From contig NZ_CP117445.1 in NCBI RefSeq assembly GCF_030687715.1, positions 4,825,501 to 4,889,500 on the forward strand: a stretch of DNA of 64,000 nt, written 5' to 3'. The position numbers and the translations under genes were made by a program. The stretch is from Pseudomonas sp. FP2196. GTDB taxonomy: Bacteria > Pseudomonadota > Gammaproteobacteria > Pseudomonadales > Pseudomonadaceae. This document shows, in pieces, positions 1 through 7,802 of the stretch. Positions within the stretch are counted from its first letter, which is position 1. Each line of letters starts with the position of its first letter. The notes under the pieces are model-generated. The model did no database searches and had not been told where the DNA came from. It worked only from the letters and a program-made list of their open reading frames with translations.

Positions 1-764
1 CGCGTGCGGACAAGCCGTTCGTGGCACTCAATTGCGCGGCGATCCCTGAACAGTTGTTCGAAGCGGAACTGTTCGGCCATGAAAGCGGCGCGTTTACCGG
101 TGCCTCTGGCAAACGCATCGGCAAGCTGGAATATGCCGATGGCGGCACGCTGTTTCTCGATGAAATCGAAAGCATGCCGCTGGCCCAGCAGGTCAAACTG
201 CTGCGGGTGTTGCAGGAGCAGAAGCTTGAACGCCTGGGTTCGAACCAGAGTATTCGGGTGGATTTGCGCATCGTCGCGGCGACCAAACCCGACCTGCTCG
301 ACGAAGCGCGGGCCGGACGTTTTCGTGAAGACCTGGCGTATCGCTTGAACGTCGCCGAGCTGCGTTTGCCGCCGCTGCGTGATCGTCGCGAAGACATTCC
401 GTTACTGTTCGAAAACTTTGCCCAGAGCGCGGCTCAGCGTCTTGGTCGCACCTTCCCACCGTTGACGGGTGCGCAGTTGAGTCACCTGCTCAGCCATGAC
501 TGGCCGGGCAATGTACGCGAACTGGCGAACGTCGCTGAACGCCAGGTGCTGGGGCTGGATGAACCGGCGCCGGGGATTGATCCGGGCCAGTCGCTGGCGG
601 CGCAGCAAGAGGCGTTTGAAGCGCAATGCTTGCGTGCGGCGCTGACCCGGCACAAAGGCGATGTAAAAGCGGTGCTTGAAGAGCTGCAACTGCCGCGTCG
701 GACCTTCAATGAAAAGATGCAGCGGCATGGGTTGAGTCGGGAGATGTTTGTTCAAGGCAGCTGA
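1..764 (+). CDS. sigma-54-dependent transcriptional activator, C-terminal part (5' end outside window)
   Basis: This is the C-terminal part of an NtrC/DctD-type enhancer-binding protein; the reading frame enters from the left edge, so the N-terminal receiver or sensor domain is not visible. The AAA+ domain shows the sigma-54 contact loop GAFTGA, a Walker B segment ([10 protein letters not shown]) and conserved downstream arginines. A Fis-type helix-turn-helix ends the protein ([15 protein letters not shown]). Proteins of this family remodel RNA polymerase-sigma-54 from upstream enhancer sites. The next gene is an MFS permease with a convincing sigma-54 promoter and two repeated operator-like sites, so that permease is the probable target. 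In P. aeruginosa the MifR activator controls an alpha-ketoglutarate permease in this way; equivalence here is inferred. Confidence 0.9.
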   Translation, partial: RADKPFVALNCAAIPEQLFEAELFGHESGAFTGASGKRIGKLEYADGGTLFLDEIESMPLAQQVKLLRVLQEQKLERLGSNQSIRVDLRIVAATKPDLLDEARAGRFREDLAYRLNVAELRLPPLRDRREDIPLLFENFAQSAAQRLGRTFPPLTGAQLSHLLSHDWPGNVRELANVAERQVLGLDEPAPGIDPGQSLAAQQEAFEAQCLRAALTRHKGDVKAVLEELQLPRRTFNEKMQRHGLSREMFVQGS

Positions 765-788
765 CTTTTGCAGTGTTTGATCGGGCCT

Positions 789-810
789 CTTCGCGGGCAA
801 GCCCGCGAAG
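789..810. repeat. single REP-like palindrome
   Basis: Perfect inverted repeat with 10-bp arms (CTTCGCGGGC / GCCCGCGAAG) around AA, 25 bp after the activator's stop codon. This is a REP-type sequence common in Pseudomonas intergenic regions. It may also help end transcription of the activator gene, although no T-run follows. Confidence 0.7.
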
Positions 811-848
811 GGGCCAGCACAGGCAACATTGATCTATCAGCCTGAATG

Positions 849-894
849 AGCAACTTTCCGCTCATCGCAATCCATGCATAAGCGGATTTCCGCT
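849..894 (+). promoter_or_regulatory. two repeated operator-like sites (candidate enhancer sites)
   Basis: Two 14-mers, AGCAACTTTCCGCT (849-862) and AGCGGATTTCCGCT (881-894), share 11 of 14 bases and lie 32 bp apart, about three helical turns. The second is a perfect palindrome (AGCGGA-TT-TCCGCT). They sit 43-88 bp upstream of the -24 element, where an enhancer-binding protein would act. Binding by the activator ending at 764 is inferred. Confidence 0.55.
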
Positions 895-936
895 CTCCAG
901 ATCCCTCAAACTCCTCTAAACCGCCCTTCTCTCCGT

Positions 937-952
937 TGGCACACCTCCTGCT
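937..952 (+). promoter_or_regulatory. sigma-54 (-24/-12) promoter of the MFS permease gene
   Basis: TGGCAC at 937-942 and TGCT at 949-952 match the RpoN consensus TGGCAC-N5-TTGCT, with exactly 10 bp between the invariant GG and GC. A start near 963 would give a leader of about 50 nt. The upstream repeats and the neighbouring sigma-54 activator strengthen the call. Confidence 0.75.
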
Positions 953-987
953 ATAGCCCTCGCAGGCTGCGTTCCAACGCGCTCCAC

Positions 988-995
988 AAAAACAA
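988..995 (+). promoter_or_regulatory. CA motif (candidate Hfq/Crc site)
   Basis: AAAAACAA fits the AANAANAA motif that Hfq/Crc binds in catabolically repressed Pseudomonas mRNAs. It lies 19 nt before the permease start codon, within reach of the ribosome binding region. Confidence 0.4.
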
Positions 996-1014
996 TTAAA
1001 CGAAGGATCCTTCA

Positions 1015-2334
1015 ATGGATAACTCCAACGCCCTGCCACTTGGGTCGGCTGCCGTGCCGGCCAAAGAAAGAACCACCGCCAGCCGGATCAAATCGATCTT
1101 CAGCGGTTCCGTCGGCAACATGGTCGAGTGGTACGACTGGTATGTGTATGCCGCCTTCTCGCTGTACTTCGCCAAAGCCTTCTTTCCCAAAGGCGACACC
1201 ACCGCCCAACTGCTGAACACCGCCGCGATCTTCGCCGTGGGCTTTTTGATGCGCCCGATCGGCGGCTGGCTGATGGGGCTGTATGCCGATAAGGTCGGAC
1301 GCAAGAAAGCGCTGATGGCCTCGGTTTACCTGATGTGCTTCGGCTCGTTGATCATCGCCCTGAGCCCAGGTTATGAAACCATCGGTGTCGGCGCGCCGAT
1401 CCTCTTGGTGTTCGCTCGCTTGCTGCAAGGCCTGTCGGTCGGAGGCGAGTACGGCACCTCGGCGACTTACCTGTCCGAGATGGCGACCAAGGAACGTCGC
1501 GGCTTTTTCTCCAGTTTCCAGTACGTGACGCTGATCTCCGGCCAGCTCATCGCCCTCGGCGTACTGATCGTGCTGCAGAACTTCCTCACCACCGAAGAGC
1601 TGTATGCGTGGGGCTGGCGTATCCCGTTCGCCATCGGTGCGTTGTGCGCAATCGTTGCGCTGTACCTGCGTCGCGGCATGGAAGAAACCGAGTCGTTCAC
1701 CAAGAAAGAAAAGGCCAAGGAAAGCGCGATGCGCACCTTGATGCGTCACCCCAAAGAGCTGCTGACCGTGGTCGGCCTGACCATGGGCGGCACGCTGGCG
1801 TTCTACACCTACACCACCTACATGCAGAAGTATCTGGTGAACACCGTCGGCATGAGCATCTCCGACTCGACCACCATTTCGGCGGCCACGCTGTTCCTGT
1901 TCATGTGCCTGCAACCGATCATCGGTGGCCTGTCCGATAAAATCGGCCGTCGTCCGATCCTGATCGCATTCGGCGTGTTGGGCACAATCTTCACCGTGCC
2001 GATCCTGATGACGCTGCACACCATTCAGACCTGGTGGGGTGCGTTCTTCCTGATCATGGCGGCGCTGATCATCGTCAGCGGTTACACCTCGATCAACGCA
2101 GTGGTGAAAGCCGAACTGTTCCCGACCGAGATCCGCGCACTGGGCGTCGGCCTGCCGTATGCACTGACCGTGTCGATCTTCGGCGGCACCGCTGAATACA
2201 TCGCGCTGTGGTTCAAGAGCATTGGTATGGAAACCGGTTACTACTGGTACGTGACCGCCTGCATCGCAGTGTCGTTGCTGGTGTACATCACCATGAAAGA
2301 CACGCAGAAACATTCGCGGATCGTGACTGACTGA
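1015..2334 (+). CDS. MFS metabolite:H+ symporter, alpha-ketoglutarate permease type
   Basis: A 439-residue major facilitator of the metabolite:proton symporter branch (KgtP/ShiA/ProP type), expected to have 12 membrane helices. The N-terminal NMVEWYDWYVYAAF segment and the loop 2-3 signature ADKVGRKKAL are typical of the branch, and the length is normal. The start has an AAGGA-type ribosome binding site. Its sigma-54 promoter and the preceding activator gene are the arrangement expected for a regulated C4/C5-dicarboxylate uptake system; alpha-ketoglutarate is the likeliest substrate but is inferred. A half REP with an overlapping terminator follows the stop codon. Confidence 0.88.
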   Translation: MDNSNALPLGSAAVPAKERTTASRIKSIFSGSVGNMVEWYDWYVYAAFSLYFAKAFFPKGDTTAQLLNTAAIFAVGFLMRPIGGWLMGLYADKVGRKKALMASVYLMCFGSLIIALSPGYETIGVGAPILLVFARLLQGLSVGGEYGTSATYLSEMATKERRGFFSSFQYVTLISGQLIALGVLIVLQNFLTTEELYAWGWRIPFAIGALCAIVALYLRRGMEETESFTKKEKAKESAMRTLMRHPKELLTVVGLTMGGTLAFYTYTTYMQKYLVNTVGMSISDSTTISAATLFLFMCLQPIIGGLSDKIGRRPILIAFGVLGTIFTVPILMTLHTIQTWWGAFFLIMAALIIVSGYTSINAVVKAELFPTEIRALGVGLPYALTVSIFGGTAEYIALWFKSIGMETGYYWYVTACIAVSLLVYITMKDTQKHSRIVTD

Positions 2335-2353
2335 CAGTTACACCAGATCAAAA

Positions 2354-2408
2354 GATCGCAGCCTTCGGCAGCTCCTACAGGAGGCTGTCGGGGCTGCGAT
2401 TTTTGTTT
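2354..2408 (+). terminator. terminator formed from a REP half-element
   Basis: ATCGCAGCC (2355-2363) pairs with GGCTGCGAT (2392-2400), followed by TTTTGTTTT. The left part is the common 'gatcgcagccttcggcagctcc' REP. It would end the permease transcript. Confidence 0.6.
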
Positions 2409-2633
2409 TATGGCCGATTAATCACCGGTTAATGCTCCCCCTGCATCCTGTGCTCACCTGATCGATTACCTGCGCGACGTTCGCTCCTGATGATGGAAGC
2501 CAATTAATGCGTCGCCCTTAACATCTAGTTAATCGATGGTTTTTAGCATTATTTTGCGCTTTTTAATCAATTTAGTTGGCGTAACATAAAACCCATGCAA
2601 GACACACCCGCCAACGAATCTGGAGTAACAGAC

Positions 2634-2927
2634 ATGAAAACCAAACTGATCCTCGCTTTCGCCCTGTCCGTACTGGCCGCCAACACCTTTGCCGCCGACG
2701 GTTTTGATCGCACCGGCTCCGCAGTCGCCGCTGATGGCTACGACCGCACCGGTTCGGCCACTGTCGCCGCTGACGGCTACGACCGCACCGGTTCGGCCAC
2801 TGTCGCCGCTGACGGCTATGACCGCACCGGTTCGGCCACTGTCGCCGCTGACGGCTACGATCGCACCGGCTCCGCCACTTTCGCCGCTGACGGCTACGAC
2901 CGCACCCAATCCGCTTCGATCAGCTGA
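2634..2927 (+). CDS. small secreted tandem-repeat protein, function unknown
   Basis: A 97-residue protein. A signal peptide (MKTKLILAFALSVLAANTFA) is followed by six units of the type AADGYDRTGSATV that make up the whole mature part. Units 2-5 are 39 bp each and nearly identical in DNA; unit 1 is 36 bp and the last diverges (YDRTQSASIS). The start at 2634 was chosen because GGAG lies about 10 nt upstream and the signal peptide begins there. I recognise no catalytic motif. The mature chain is low in complexity, has no cysteine, and should be periplasmic or extracellular. The upstream region is AT-rich and a hairpin terminator follows, so it is probably monocistronic. Copy number of such repeats can vary between strains. 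Confidence 0.85.
   Translation: MKTKLILAFALSVLAANTFAADGFDRTGSAVAADGYDRTGSATVAADGYDRTGSATVAADGYDRTGSATVAADGYDRTGSATFAADGYDRTQSASIS
2691..2924 (+). repeat. coding tandem repeat, six 36-42 bp units
   Basis: Units at 2691-2726, 2727-2765, 2766-2804, 2805-2843, 2844-2882 and 2883-2924, all in frame. Units 2-4 differ by only one or two bases, suggesting recent slippage or unequal exchange. Confidence 0.95.
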
Positions 2928-2946
2928 TTGCTGTTGTAAAGTGCAC

Positions 2947-2966
2947 AGCCCGGCTTCGGCCGGGCT
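2947..2966 (+). terminator. hairpin terminator after the repeat protein
   Basis: AGCCCGGC-TTCG-GCCGGGCT is a perfect 8-bp stem with a TTCG tetraloop, 20 nt after the stop codon. Only a weak T-rich tail follows. Confidence 0.55.
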
Positions 2967-3013
2967 TAGTCATTTCTGGGGAATGGAAAATGTCTGGAAT
3001 GCACACGATCCCC

Positions 3014-3103
3014 TGTGGGAGCGAGCCTGCTCGCGAAGGCGGTAGCCCATTCAACATTGATGTCGACTGAAGAGCCGTCTTCGCGAGCAGGCTCGCTCCC
3101 ACA
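3014..3103. repeat. REPIN (type 'gtgggagcgagcctgctcgcgaa')
   Basis: Two perfectly inverted 25-bp arms (3014-3038 and 3079-3103) around a 40-bp loop, between two co-directional genes. Confidence 0.85.
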
Positions 3104-3169
3104 TTTGATCTTCAACGGCCGGACTTGCACTATTACTCTCTGACAAATGCCCTCCCTGGATCCCAAGCC

Positions 3170-3799
3170 ATGCCCGATGACATCCACTTCTACGAACCCG
3201 CCAACGGCCACGGCCTGCCCCACGATCCGTTCAACGCCATCGTCGGCCCGCGCCCCATCGGCTGGATCTCCTCGCAGGATGCCAACGGCCAGTTGAACCT
3301 GGCGCCGTACAGTTTTTTCAACGCCTTCAACTACATTCCCCCGATCATTGGTTTCTCCAGCGTCGGACGCAAAGACAGCCTGAACAACATCGAGCAGACT
3401 GGCGAGTTCGTCTGGAACCTCGCCACCCGCCCGCTGGCCGAGCAGATGAATCAGAGCTGCGCGATGGTCGCGCCTGAAGTCAACGAGTTTGAATTGGCAG
3501 GACTGACGACGGTGGCGTCAAAGGTGATTTCAGTGCCACGGGTCGCCGAAAGCCTGGTGTCCTTCGAGTGCAAGGTCACCCAGATCATTCAGTTGCAGCG
3601 CGCCGATGGCGAGACGGTGCCGAGCTGGCTGATTCTGGGCGAGGTAGTCGCCGTGCATATCGCCAAGTGGCTGTTGAAGGACGGCATCTACGACACCGCC
3701 GCGGCAGAACCGATTCTGCGCGGCGGCGGGCCGGCGGATTATTTTCAGCTGGGGCCTGAAGCCCTGTTCAAGATGTGGCGACCGGGCGCGGTCAAGTAA
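3170..3799 (+). CDS. flavin reductase-like (FMN-binding split-barrel) protein
   Basis: A 209-residue protein of the flavin reductase/DIM6-NTAB family. The N-terminal IVGPRPIGWISSQDANGQLNL segment and the following APYSFFNAFNYIPPIIGFSS stretch are the FMN-binding part of the split barrel. The start at 3170 (MPDDIHFYEP) was preferred over an in-frame codon at 3125 because family members begin close to this point. Such proteins bind FMN and use NAD(P)H or act as flavin-dependent oxidoreductases; the substrate is unknown. It converges on the small gene at 3804 with only 4 bp between the stop codons. Confidence 0.85.
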   Translation: MPDDIHFYEPANGHGLPHDPFNAIVGPRPIGWISSQDANGQLNLAPYSFFNAFNYIPPIIGFSSVGRKDSLNNIEQTGEFVWNLATRPLAEQMNQSCAMVAPEVNEFELAGLTTVASKVISVPRVAESLVSFECKVTQIIQLQRADGETVPSWLILGEVVAVHIAKWLLKDGIYDTAAAEPILRGGGPADYFQLGPEALFKMWRPGAVK

Positions 3800-3803
3800 C
3801 TGA

Positions 3804-4046
3804 TTACCAGATCAGCTCGGCGTCTTCAGTGACGCCTTTGAGGTTGTCCAGCTCATTGATGGCGGCCTCATCGGCAACGATGGCGCCGGGGAATACCTGA
3901 CCACCCAGCAGTTTGTGAAAGCGTGGCGCACCGCCATCGACCAGGGCCTTGACCGCGATTGCTGCGTGATAGCCCTTGTTGCCACCCAGTTCGACGGGGA
4001 CGACTGCGGATACTGCTTCGAAGTGTTCGAACTCTTTACGTGCCAT
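3804..4046 (-). CDS. conserved small protein, function unknown
   Basis: An 80-residue protein with an AGGA ribosome binding site. It is rich in Ala, Gly and Val with acidic patches (VVPVELGGNKGYHAAIAVKA, then VADEAAINELDNLKGVTEDAELIW) and has no signal peptide or membrane helix. I do not recognise a family. It lies 43 bp downstream of the ABM-domain gene on the same strand, so the two are probably co-transcribed. The AT/GC pattern and coding feel match the neighbours, so it looks like a real gene rather than a shadow. Confidence 0.7.
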   Translation of the reverse strand: MARKEFEHFEAVSAVVPVELGGNKGYHAAIAVKALVDGGAPRFHKLLGGQVFPGAIVADEAAINELDNLKGVTEDAELIW

Positions 4047-4089
4047 GTCGCAAGTCCTGGCTCAGTCAATTAAGCCGGACATTAAACCC

Positions 4090-4443
4090 TCAACCGGCGA
4101 GTTTGTGTACCGGCGCCGAGCACTGGCCGAGGGCCTGCACCGCAGAGACTTCCTTGAAGGTGTGGAAATCCAGACTGTTGACCACCAGGTCCTGCACCAG
4201 CTCGGCGAAGATTTCCATCGACGGACTGTTGAAGTACGCGGTCATCATCTGTTGATTGCTCCAGAAACCGGAGACCAGCCACAACTCGGGATCACACTGC
4301 GAATGCTGCAAGGCAAAGTTCAGGCAACCGGGGGCGGCGCGGGACGGTTCGATCAACGCGCTCAGGCGTACACCGAGTTCCGCCGAGCGCCCGGCACGCG
4401 CTCGGACGAAGGCCATATGACTGACGGGAATCTGCTTGGACAT
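4090..4443 (-). CDS. antibiotic biosynthesis monooxygenase (ABM)-domain protein
   Basis: A 117-residue single-domain ferredoxin-like ABM protein. The pattern VRARAGRSAELGVRLSALIE, then PGCLNFALQHSQCDPELWLV and FWSNQQMMTAYFNSP, is the usual order of strands and helices in this fold. Family members include cofactor-free quinol monooxygenases and heme-degrading enzymes; this one shows nothing that fixes a substrate. It probably heads a two-gene operon with the 80-residue protein downstream. The AraC regulator at 4804 is divergent and may control it, which is inference from position. Confidence 0.82.
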   Translation of the reverse strand: MSKQIPVSHMAFVRARAGRSAELGVRLSALIEPSRAAPGCLNFALQHSQCDPELWLVSGFWSNQQMMTAYFNSPSMEIFAELVQDLVVNSLDFHTFKEVSAVQALGQCSAPVHKLAG

Positions 4444-4803
4444 TGTTCAACCCTCCCAGGGAGTCGCGTGGCAGCCAGCGGACGGGCTGCGACAGGATCA
4501 AAGGTTAAGGGCCGCGTGCCAGACGCCGTTAGTCGATTCCTGCCGCCCTGTTGCACAATCCTGCGACAGTAGTCGCAACACCGTCACACAGGCTTTGTGC
4601 AGGAGCCGCCGAAGGCTGCGATCCTTTGACCTTTGAAAATCAACAGATCGCAGCCTTCGGCAGCTCCTACAGGGTTCGACGACAAATCAACGCCGCGACC
4701 CCGTGCAGAATCAGGCAAGCATTTCGCAGAATGTGTCTACCGCTCTCGATTGCACAAACATATGCTCTGCTCCATTCCACCTCCCTTGCCGAGGATGCCG
4801 CGC
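4444..4803. other. 360-bp divergent intergenic region
   Basis: Promoter space between the ABM gene (-) and the AraC regulator (+). It holds one REPIN (4601-4668); otherwise I see no gene or clear promoter consensus. Confidence 0.6.
4601..4668. repeat. REPIN (type 'gatcgcagccttcggcagctcct') between divergent genes
   Basis: Inverted 23-bp arms (4601-4623 and 4646-4668, one mismatch) around a 22-bp loop. It is the only REPIN in this window placed between divergent genes. Confidence 0.85.
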
Positions 4804-5733
4804 ATGACGTCATTCGATCGTTTTCAAGCCGAACCCACCGCTGATATGGAAAAGCAGCGCGCGGAACTCGCGGCGATCATCCGCCGCAACACCACGGACG
4901 ACGGCAGTTACGCCACCGCTGTCGGTTCGCTGTTCATGTCGCGCCACACCCGATCCCATGACTTCGCCCCGGTGCTGGCGCAACCGGCGCTGTGCATCAT
5001 GGCCCAGGGACGTAAAGAGGTGCGGCTGGCGGATGAGTTCTTCAATTACGACCCGCTGAATTACCTGGTGGTCTCGGTATCGATGCCGTTGAGCGGACGC
5101 GTGGTCAACGTCTCGCCGCAAGATCCGATCCTCGCTGTGCGCCTGGATATCGATCCGGCGGAAATCACCGCACTGATCGCCGACGCCGGTCCCCTGGGCG
5201 TGCCGACCCGGCCGACCGGGCGCGGTCTGTACGTCGAAAAAATCGACAGCGCGATGCTCGACGCCGTACTGCGCCTGGCGCGTTTGCTTGATGCGCCAAA
5301 AGACATCGCCATGCTCGCGCCGCTGATTCGCCGGGAGATTCTCTATCGCCTGCTGCGCAGTCCGCAGGGGCATCGCCTGTATGAAATTGCGATTGCCAAC
5401 AGCCAGAGCCATCGCATCAGCCAGGCGATCAAATGGCTCAACGGCAACTTCGAGCAGCCACTGCGCATTGATGATCTGGCCAAAGAAGTGAACCTCAGCG
5501 TGTCGACCTTGCATCACCGCTTCAAGGCGATGACAGCGATGAGTCCGTTGCAGTATCAAAAGCAATTGCGCCTGCAAGAAGCGCGACGCTTGATGCTCGC
5601 CGAGGGGTTGGAAGCTTCGGCGGCGGGGTATCGGGTCGGGTATGAGAGTCCGTCGCAGTTCAGCCGTGAGTACAGCCGCTTGTTCGGGGCGCCGCCGTTA
5701 AGGGATCTGGCGCGGTTGCGGCAGTCGGTCTGA
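4804..5733 (+). CDS. AraC-family transcriptional regulator (AraC_N type)
   Basis: A 309-residue regulator. The N-terminal half matches the AraC_N cupin-like domain (FAPVLAQPALCIMAQGRKEV, PLNYLVVSVSMPLSGRVV). The C-terminal hundred residues carry two helix-turn-helices (LRIDDLAKEVNLSVSTLHHR and the GYESPSQFSREYSRLFG signature). Start 4804 was chosen for the GAGGA ribosome binding site 7 nt upstream; the longer in-frame ORF from 4633 would run through the REPIN. Regulators of this subfamily usually control oxidoreductase or efflux genes nearby. The divergent ABM-domain operon is the most likely target. Confidence 0.9.
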   Translation: MTSFDRFQAEPTADMEKQRAELAAIIRRNTTDDGSYATAVGSLFMSRHTRSHDFAPVLAQPALCIMAQGRKEVRLADEFFNYDPLNYLVVSVSMPLSGRVVNVSPQDPILAVRLDIDPAEITALIADAGPLGVPTRPTGRGLYVEKIDSAMLDAVLRLARLLDAPKDIAMLAPLIRREILYRLLRSPQGHRLYEIAIANSQSHRISQAIKWLNGNFEQPLRIDDLAKEVNLSVSTLHHRFKAMTAMSPLQYQKQLRLQEARRLMLAEGLEASAAGYRVGYESPSQFSREYSRLFGAPPLRDLARLRQSV

Positions 5734-5761
5734 TCCAGACATTGCGCTATAGCGACTGACG

Positions 5762-5856
5762 CCATCGCTGGCAAGCCAGCTCCCACAGGGTTATGTGCTG
5801 AACACAGAATCTGTGCACACCTGAAAAACCTGTGGGGGCTGGCTTGCCAGCGATGG
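5762..5856. repeat. REPIN (type 'ccatcgctggcaagccagctccc')
   Basis: Inverted 28-bp arms (5762-5789 and 5829-5856, one mismatch) between two convergent genes. It is the only paired copy of this type in the window. Confidence 0.85.
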
Positions 5857-5884
5857 GGCCCGTCAAGAAAACCTCAATCCAGAA

Positions 5885-6940
5885 TCAGGCACCGAGTACC
5901 CGACACGCCTCCACCGGCAACGTCACCGACACCGGATGCCCGATCCCCAAGCCAATCCCCTGACACGGCGTACTCAACGCAGTAAACGTCACCCCCGAAC
6001 ACTCCACCGTAGTCTCGATGGTCGCGCCGATATCGCGCACGAACGTCACCTTGCCCAGCAGCCGGTTGCCCGCCGTCGCCTGCGCTGGCGACAGTTGCAG
6101 ATCTTCCGGACGAATCAGCATTTTCAACTTCTGCCCGACCACGATGCTGCTGCACATCGGCACTTGCAGCGCATCACCACCCGGCAGGCTGACCTTGCCG
6201 TCGCCCAGCGCCGTGGCCGGGAAGATGTTGCCCGAGCCAATGAAGTCGGCAACAAACTCGTTGGCCGGATGGCGGTAAATTTCAATCGGTGTACCGACCT
6301 GCTGCACCTTGTGCTCGCCCAGCACCACGACGATGTCGGCCATGGTCATCGCTTCGCGCTGATCGTGGGTGACCATGATCGTGGTGATGTTCAGGCGTTG
6401 TTGCAGTTGGCGGATTTCCACCTGCATCGATTCGCGCAGCTTGGCGTCGAGCGCCGACAGCGGTTCGTCGAGCAAGAGGATTTTCGGGTGCGAGGCAATC
6501 GCCCGGGCAATCGCCACGCGTTGGCGCTGGCCGCCGGAGAGCTTGGCCACCGGACGGTCGATCATCGCCTGCAACTGGATCAGCTCAAGCAGTTCAACCA
6601 CCCGCGCCTGTTGATCAGCCTTGCTGACGCCTCGCAGTTTCAGCGGGTAGGCGATGTTCTCGCCGACCGTCATGTGCGGGAACAGCGCCAGCGACTGGAA
6701 CACCATGCCGAAATTGCGCAAGTGCGCCGCGGTGTGGGCGATGTTTTCGCCGTCCAGGCGAATCTCGCCGCTGGTCAGGGTTTCCAGCCCGGCGATCATC
6801 CGCAGCAAAGTGGTTTTACCGCAGCCCGAAGGGCCGAGAAAGCACACCAGTTTGCCCTCCGGCAAATGCAGATTGACGTCTTGGACCGCGCAAGCCGAGC
6901 CGTAGAATTTCTCGACGTTTTCCAGAATCAGACCAGTCAT
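5885..6940 (-). CDS. ABC transporter ATP-binding protein (polyamine/PotA type)
   Basis: A 351-residue ATPase with Walker A GPSGCGKTTLL, ABC signature LSGGQRQRVAIARA, Walker B ILLLDEPLSALD and the H-loop histidine in TIMVTHDQREAM, followed by a C-terminal TOBE-like domain. It would power uptake through the two permeases upstream. The start at 6940 (MTGLILENVEKFYG) has GAGGT 8 nt ahead; an earlier in-frame ATG at 6952 is less likely. It is the last gene of the importer operon and converges on the AraC gene. PotA-like and aminoethylphosphonate-type importers share this architecture, so the substrate cannot be read from this subunit. Confidence 0.93.
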   Translation of the reverse strand: MTGLILENVEKFYGSACAVQDVNLHLPEGKLVCFLGPSGCGKTTLLRMIAGLETLTSGEIRLDGENIAHTAAHLRNFGMVFQSLALFPHMTVGENIAYPLKLRGVSKADQQARVVELLELIQLQAMIDRPVAKLSGGQRQRVAIARAIASHPKILLLDEPLSALDAKLRESMQVEIRQLQQRLNITTIMVTHDQREAMTMADIVVVLGEHKVQQVGTPIEIYRHPANEFVADFIGSGNIFPATALGDGKVSLPGGDALQVPMCSSIVVGQKLKMLIRPEDLQLSPAQATAGNRLLGKVTFVRDIGATIETTVECSGVTFTALSTPCQGIGLGIGHPVSVTLPVEACRVLGA

Positions 6941-6953
6941 GTTGCACCTCAAA

Positions 6954-7802
6954 TCAAAAGGAAACGCCGCCCTCGCCCACCAGCTTCTCCAGCGCCCAGA
7001 TCAGGACGAAGTCGATCAGCACGATCAGCACGGCAAACGAGAACACGGTAGGGTCGAGCGATGACACGGTGCGGCTGTACATCCAGATCGGCACGGTCAT
7101 GACGTCGATGGTGTAGAGGAAATAGGTCACGGTGAATTCGTTGAACGAGACGATGAACGCCAGCAGCATGCCCGCCAGAATCCCCGACTTCATCAGTGGC
7201 ACCACTACATCGATAATCGCCCGCAATGGCGAGGCGCCGAGCATCTGCGCCGCTTCTTCGACTTCACTGCCGATGGAAAGCATTGCTGCGGTGCAGTTCT
7301 TCACCACGAACGGCAACGCCAGGATCACGTGGGCGATCACCGGTCGCGAAGTGGTCATGTGGAACGGCAAGCTGTCGAACACCAACAGCAACGCCAGGCC
7401 CAATACCACCATCGGAAACACCAGCGGCAGCGACATCAGTTGCAGCGCAACGGCTTTGCCACGGAATTCGCAACGGGTCAGTGCATAGGCGGCCGGCACT
7501 GCGATCAGCGTGGCGAAGATCATGGTCAGGCACGCCACCAGCAGGCTGGTGCCCATGGCCTGGCCGAGGCTCAGCACATCGCTGGCGTCCGGCGAAACAA
7601 AAGTGTGCCAGGCCGCTTTGTACCATTGCAGGCTGTAGCTGCTCGGCGGGAAGTCGAGGTTCGACGCACCGCTGAACGACATCACGATCATGGTCAGGAT
7701 CGGCAACACCGCCAGCAGCAGAATGAACCCGGAGAGGATGCCGGCGAACTTGCCGGTGTCGCCGGGCAACAGCGACTGACGCTTCTTGAACAAGACACTC
7801 AT
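6954..7802 (-). CDS. ABC transporter permease (PotC type)
   Basis: A 282-residue inner-membrane permease with about six helices. The conserved cytoplasmic EAA loop reads EEAAQMLGASPLRAIIDVVVP. It begins with ATG overlapping the stop of the preceding permease gene by 4 bp, and the ATPase gene follows after 13 bp, so all three are translated from one message. With the 7799-8707 permease it forms the heterodimeric channel of a spermidine/putrescine-type importer. Substrate is not determined by sequence. Confidence 0.92.
   Translation of the reverse strand: MSVLFKKRQSLLPGDTGKFAGILSGFILLLAVLPILTMIVMSFSGASNLDFPPSSYSLQWYKAAWHTFVSPDASDVLSLGQAMGTSLLVACLTMIFATLIAVPAAYALTRCEFRGKAVALQLMSLPLVFPMVVLGLALLLVFDSLPFHMTTSRPVIAHVILALPFVVKNCTAAMLSIGSEVEEAAQMLGASPLRAIIDVVVPLMKSGILAGMLLAFIVSFNEFTVTYFLYTIDVMTVPIWMYSRTVSSLDPTVFSFAVLIVLIDFVLIWALEKLVGEGGVSF

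Noticed and set aside
1012..2313. 433-residue minus-strand open frame opposite the MFS permease
   Set aside because: Antisense to a clear membrane transporter and without start signal or domain.
2691..2924. Regular 39-bp repeats considered as a CRISPR array
   Set aside because: Units are directly adjacent without spacers, in frame, and encode the repeat protein.
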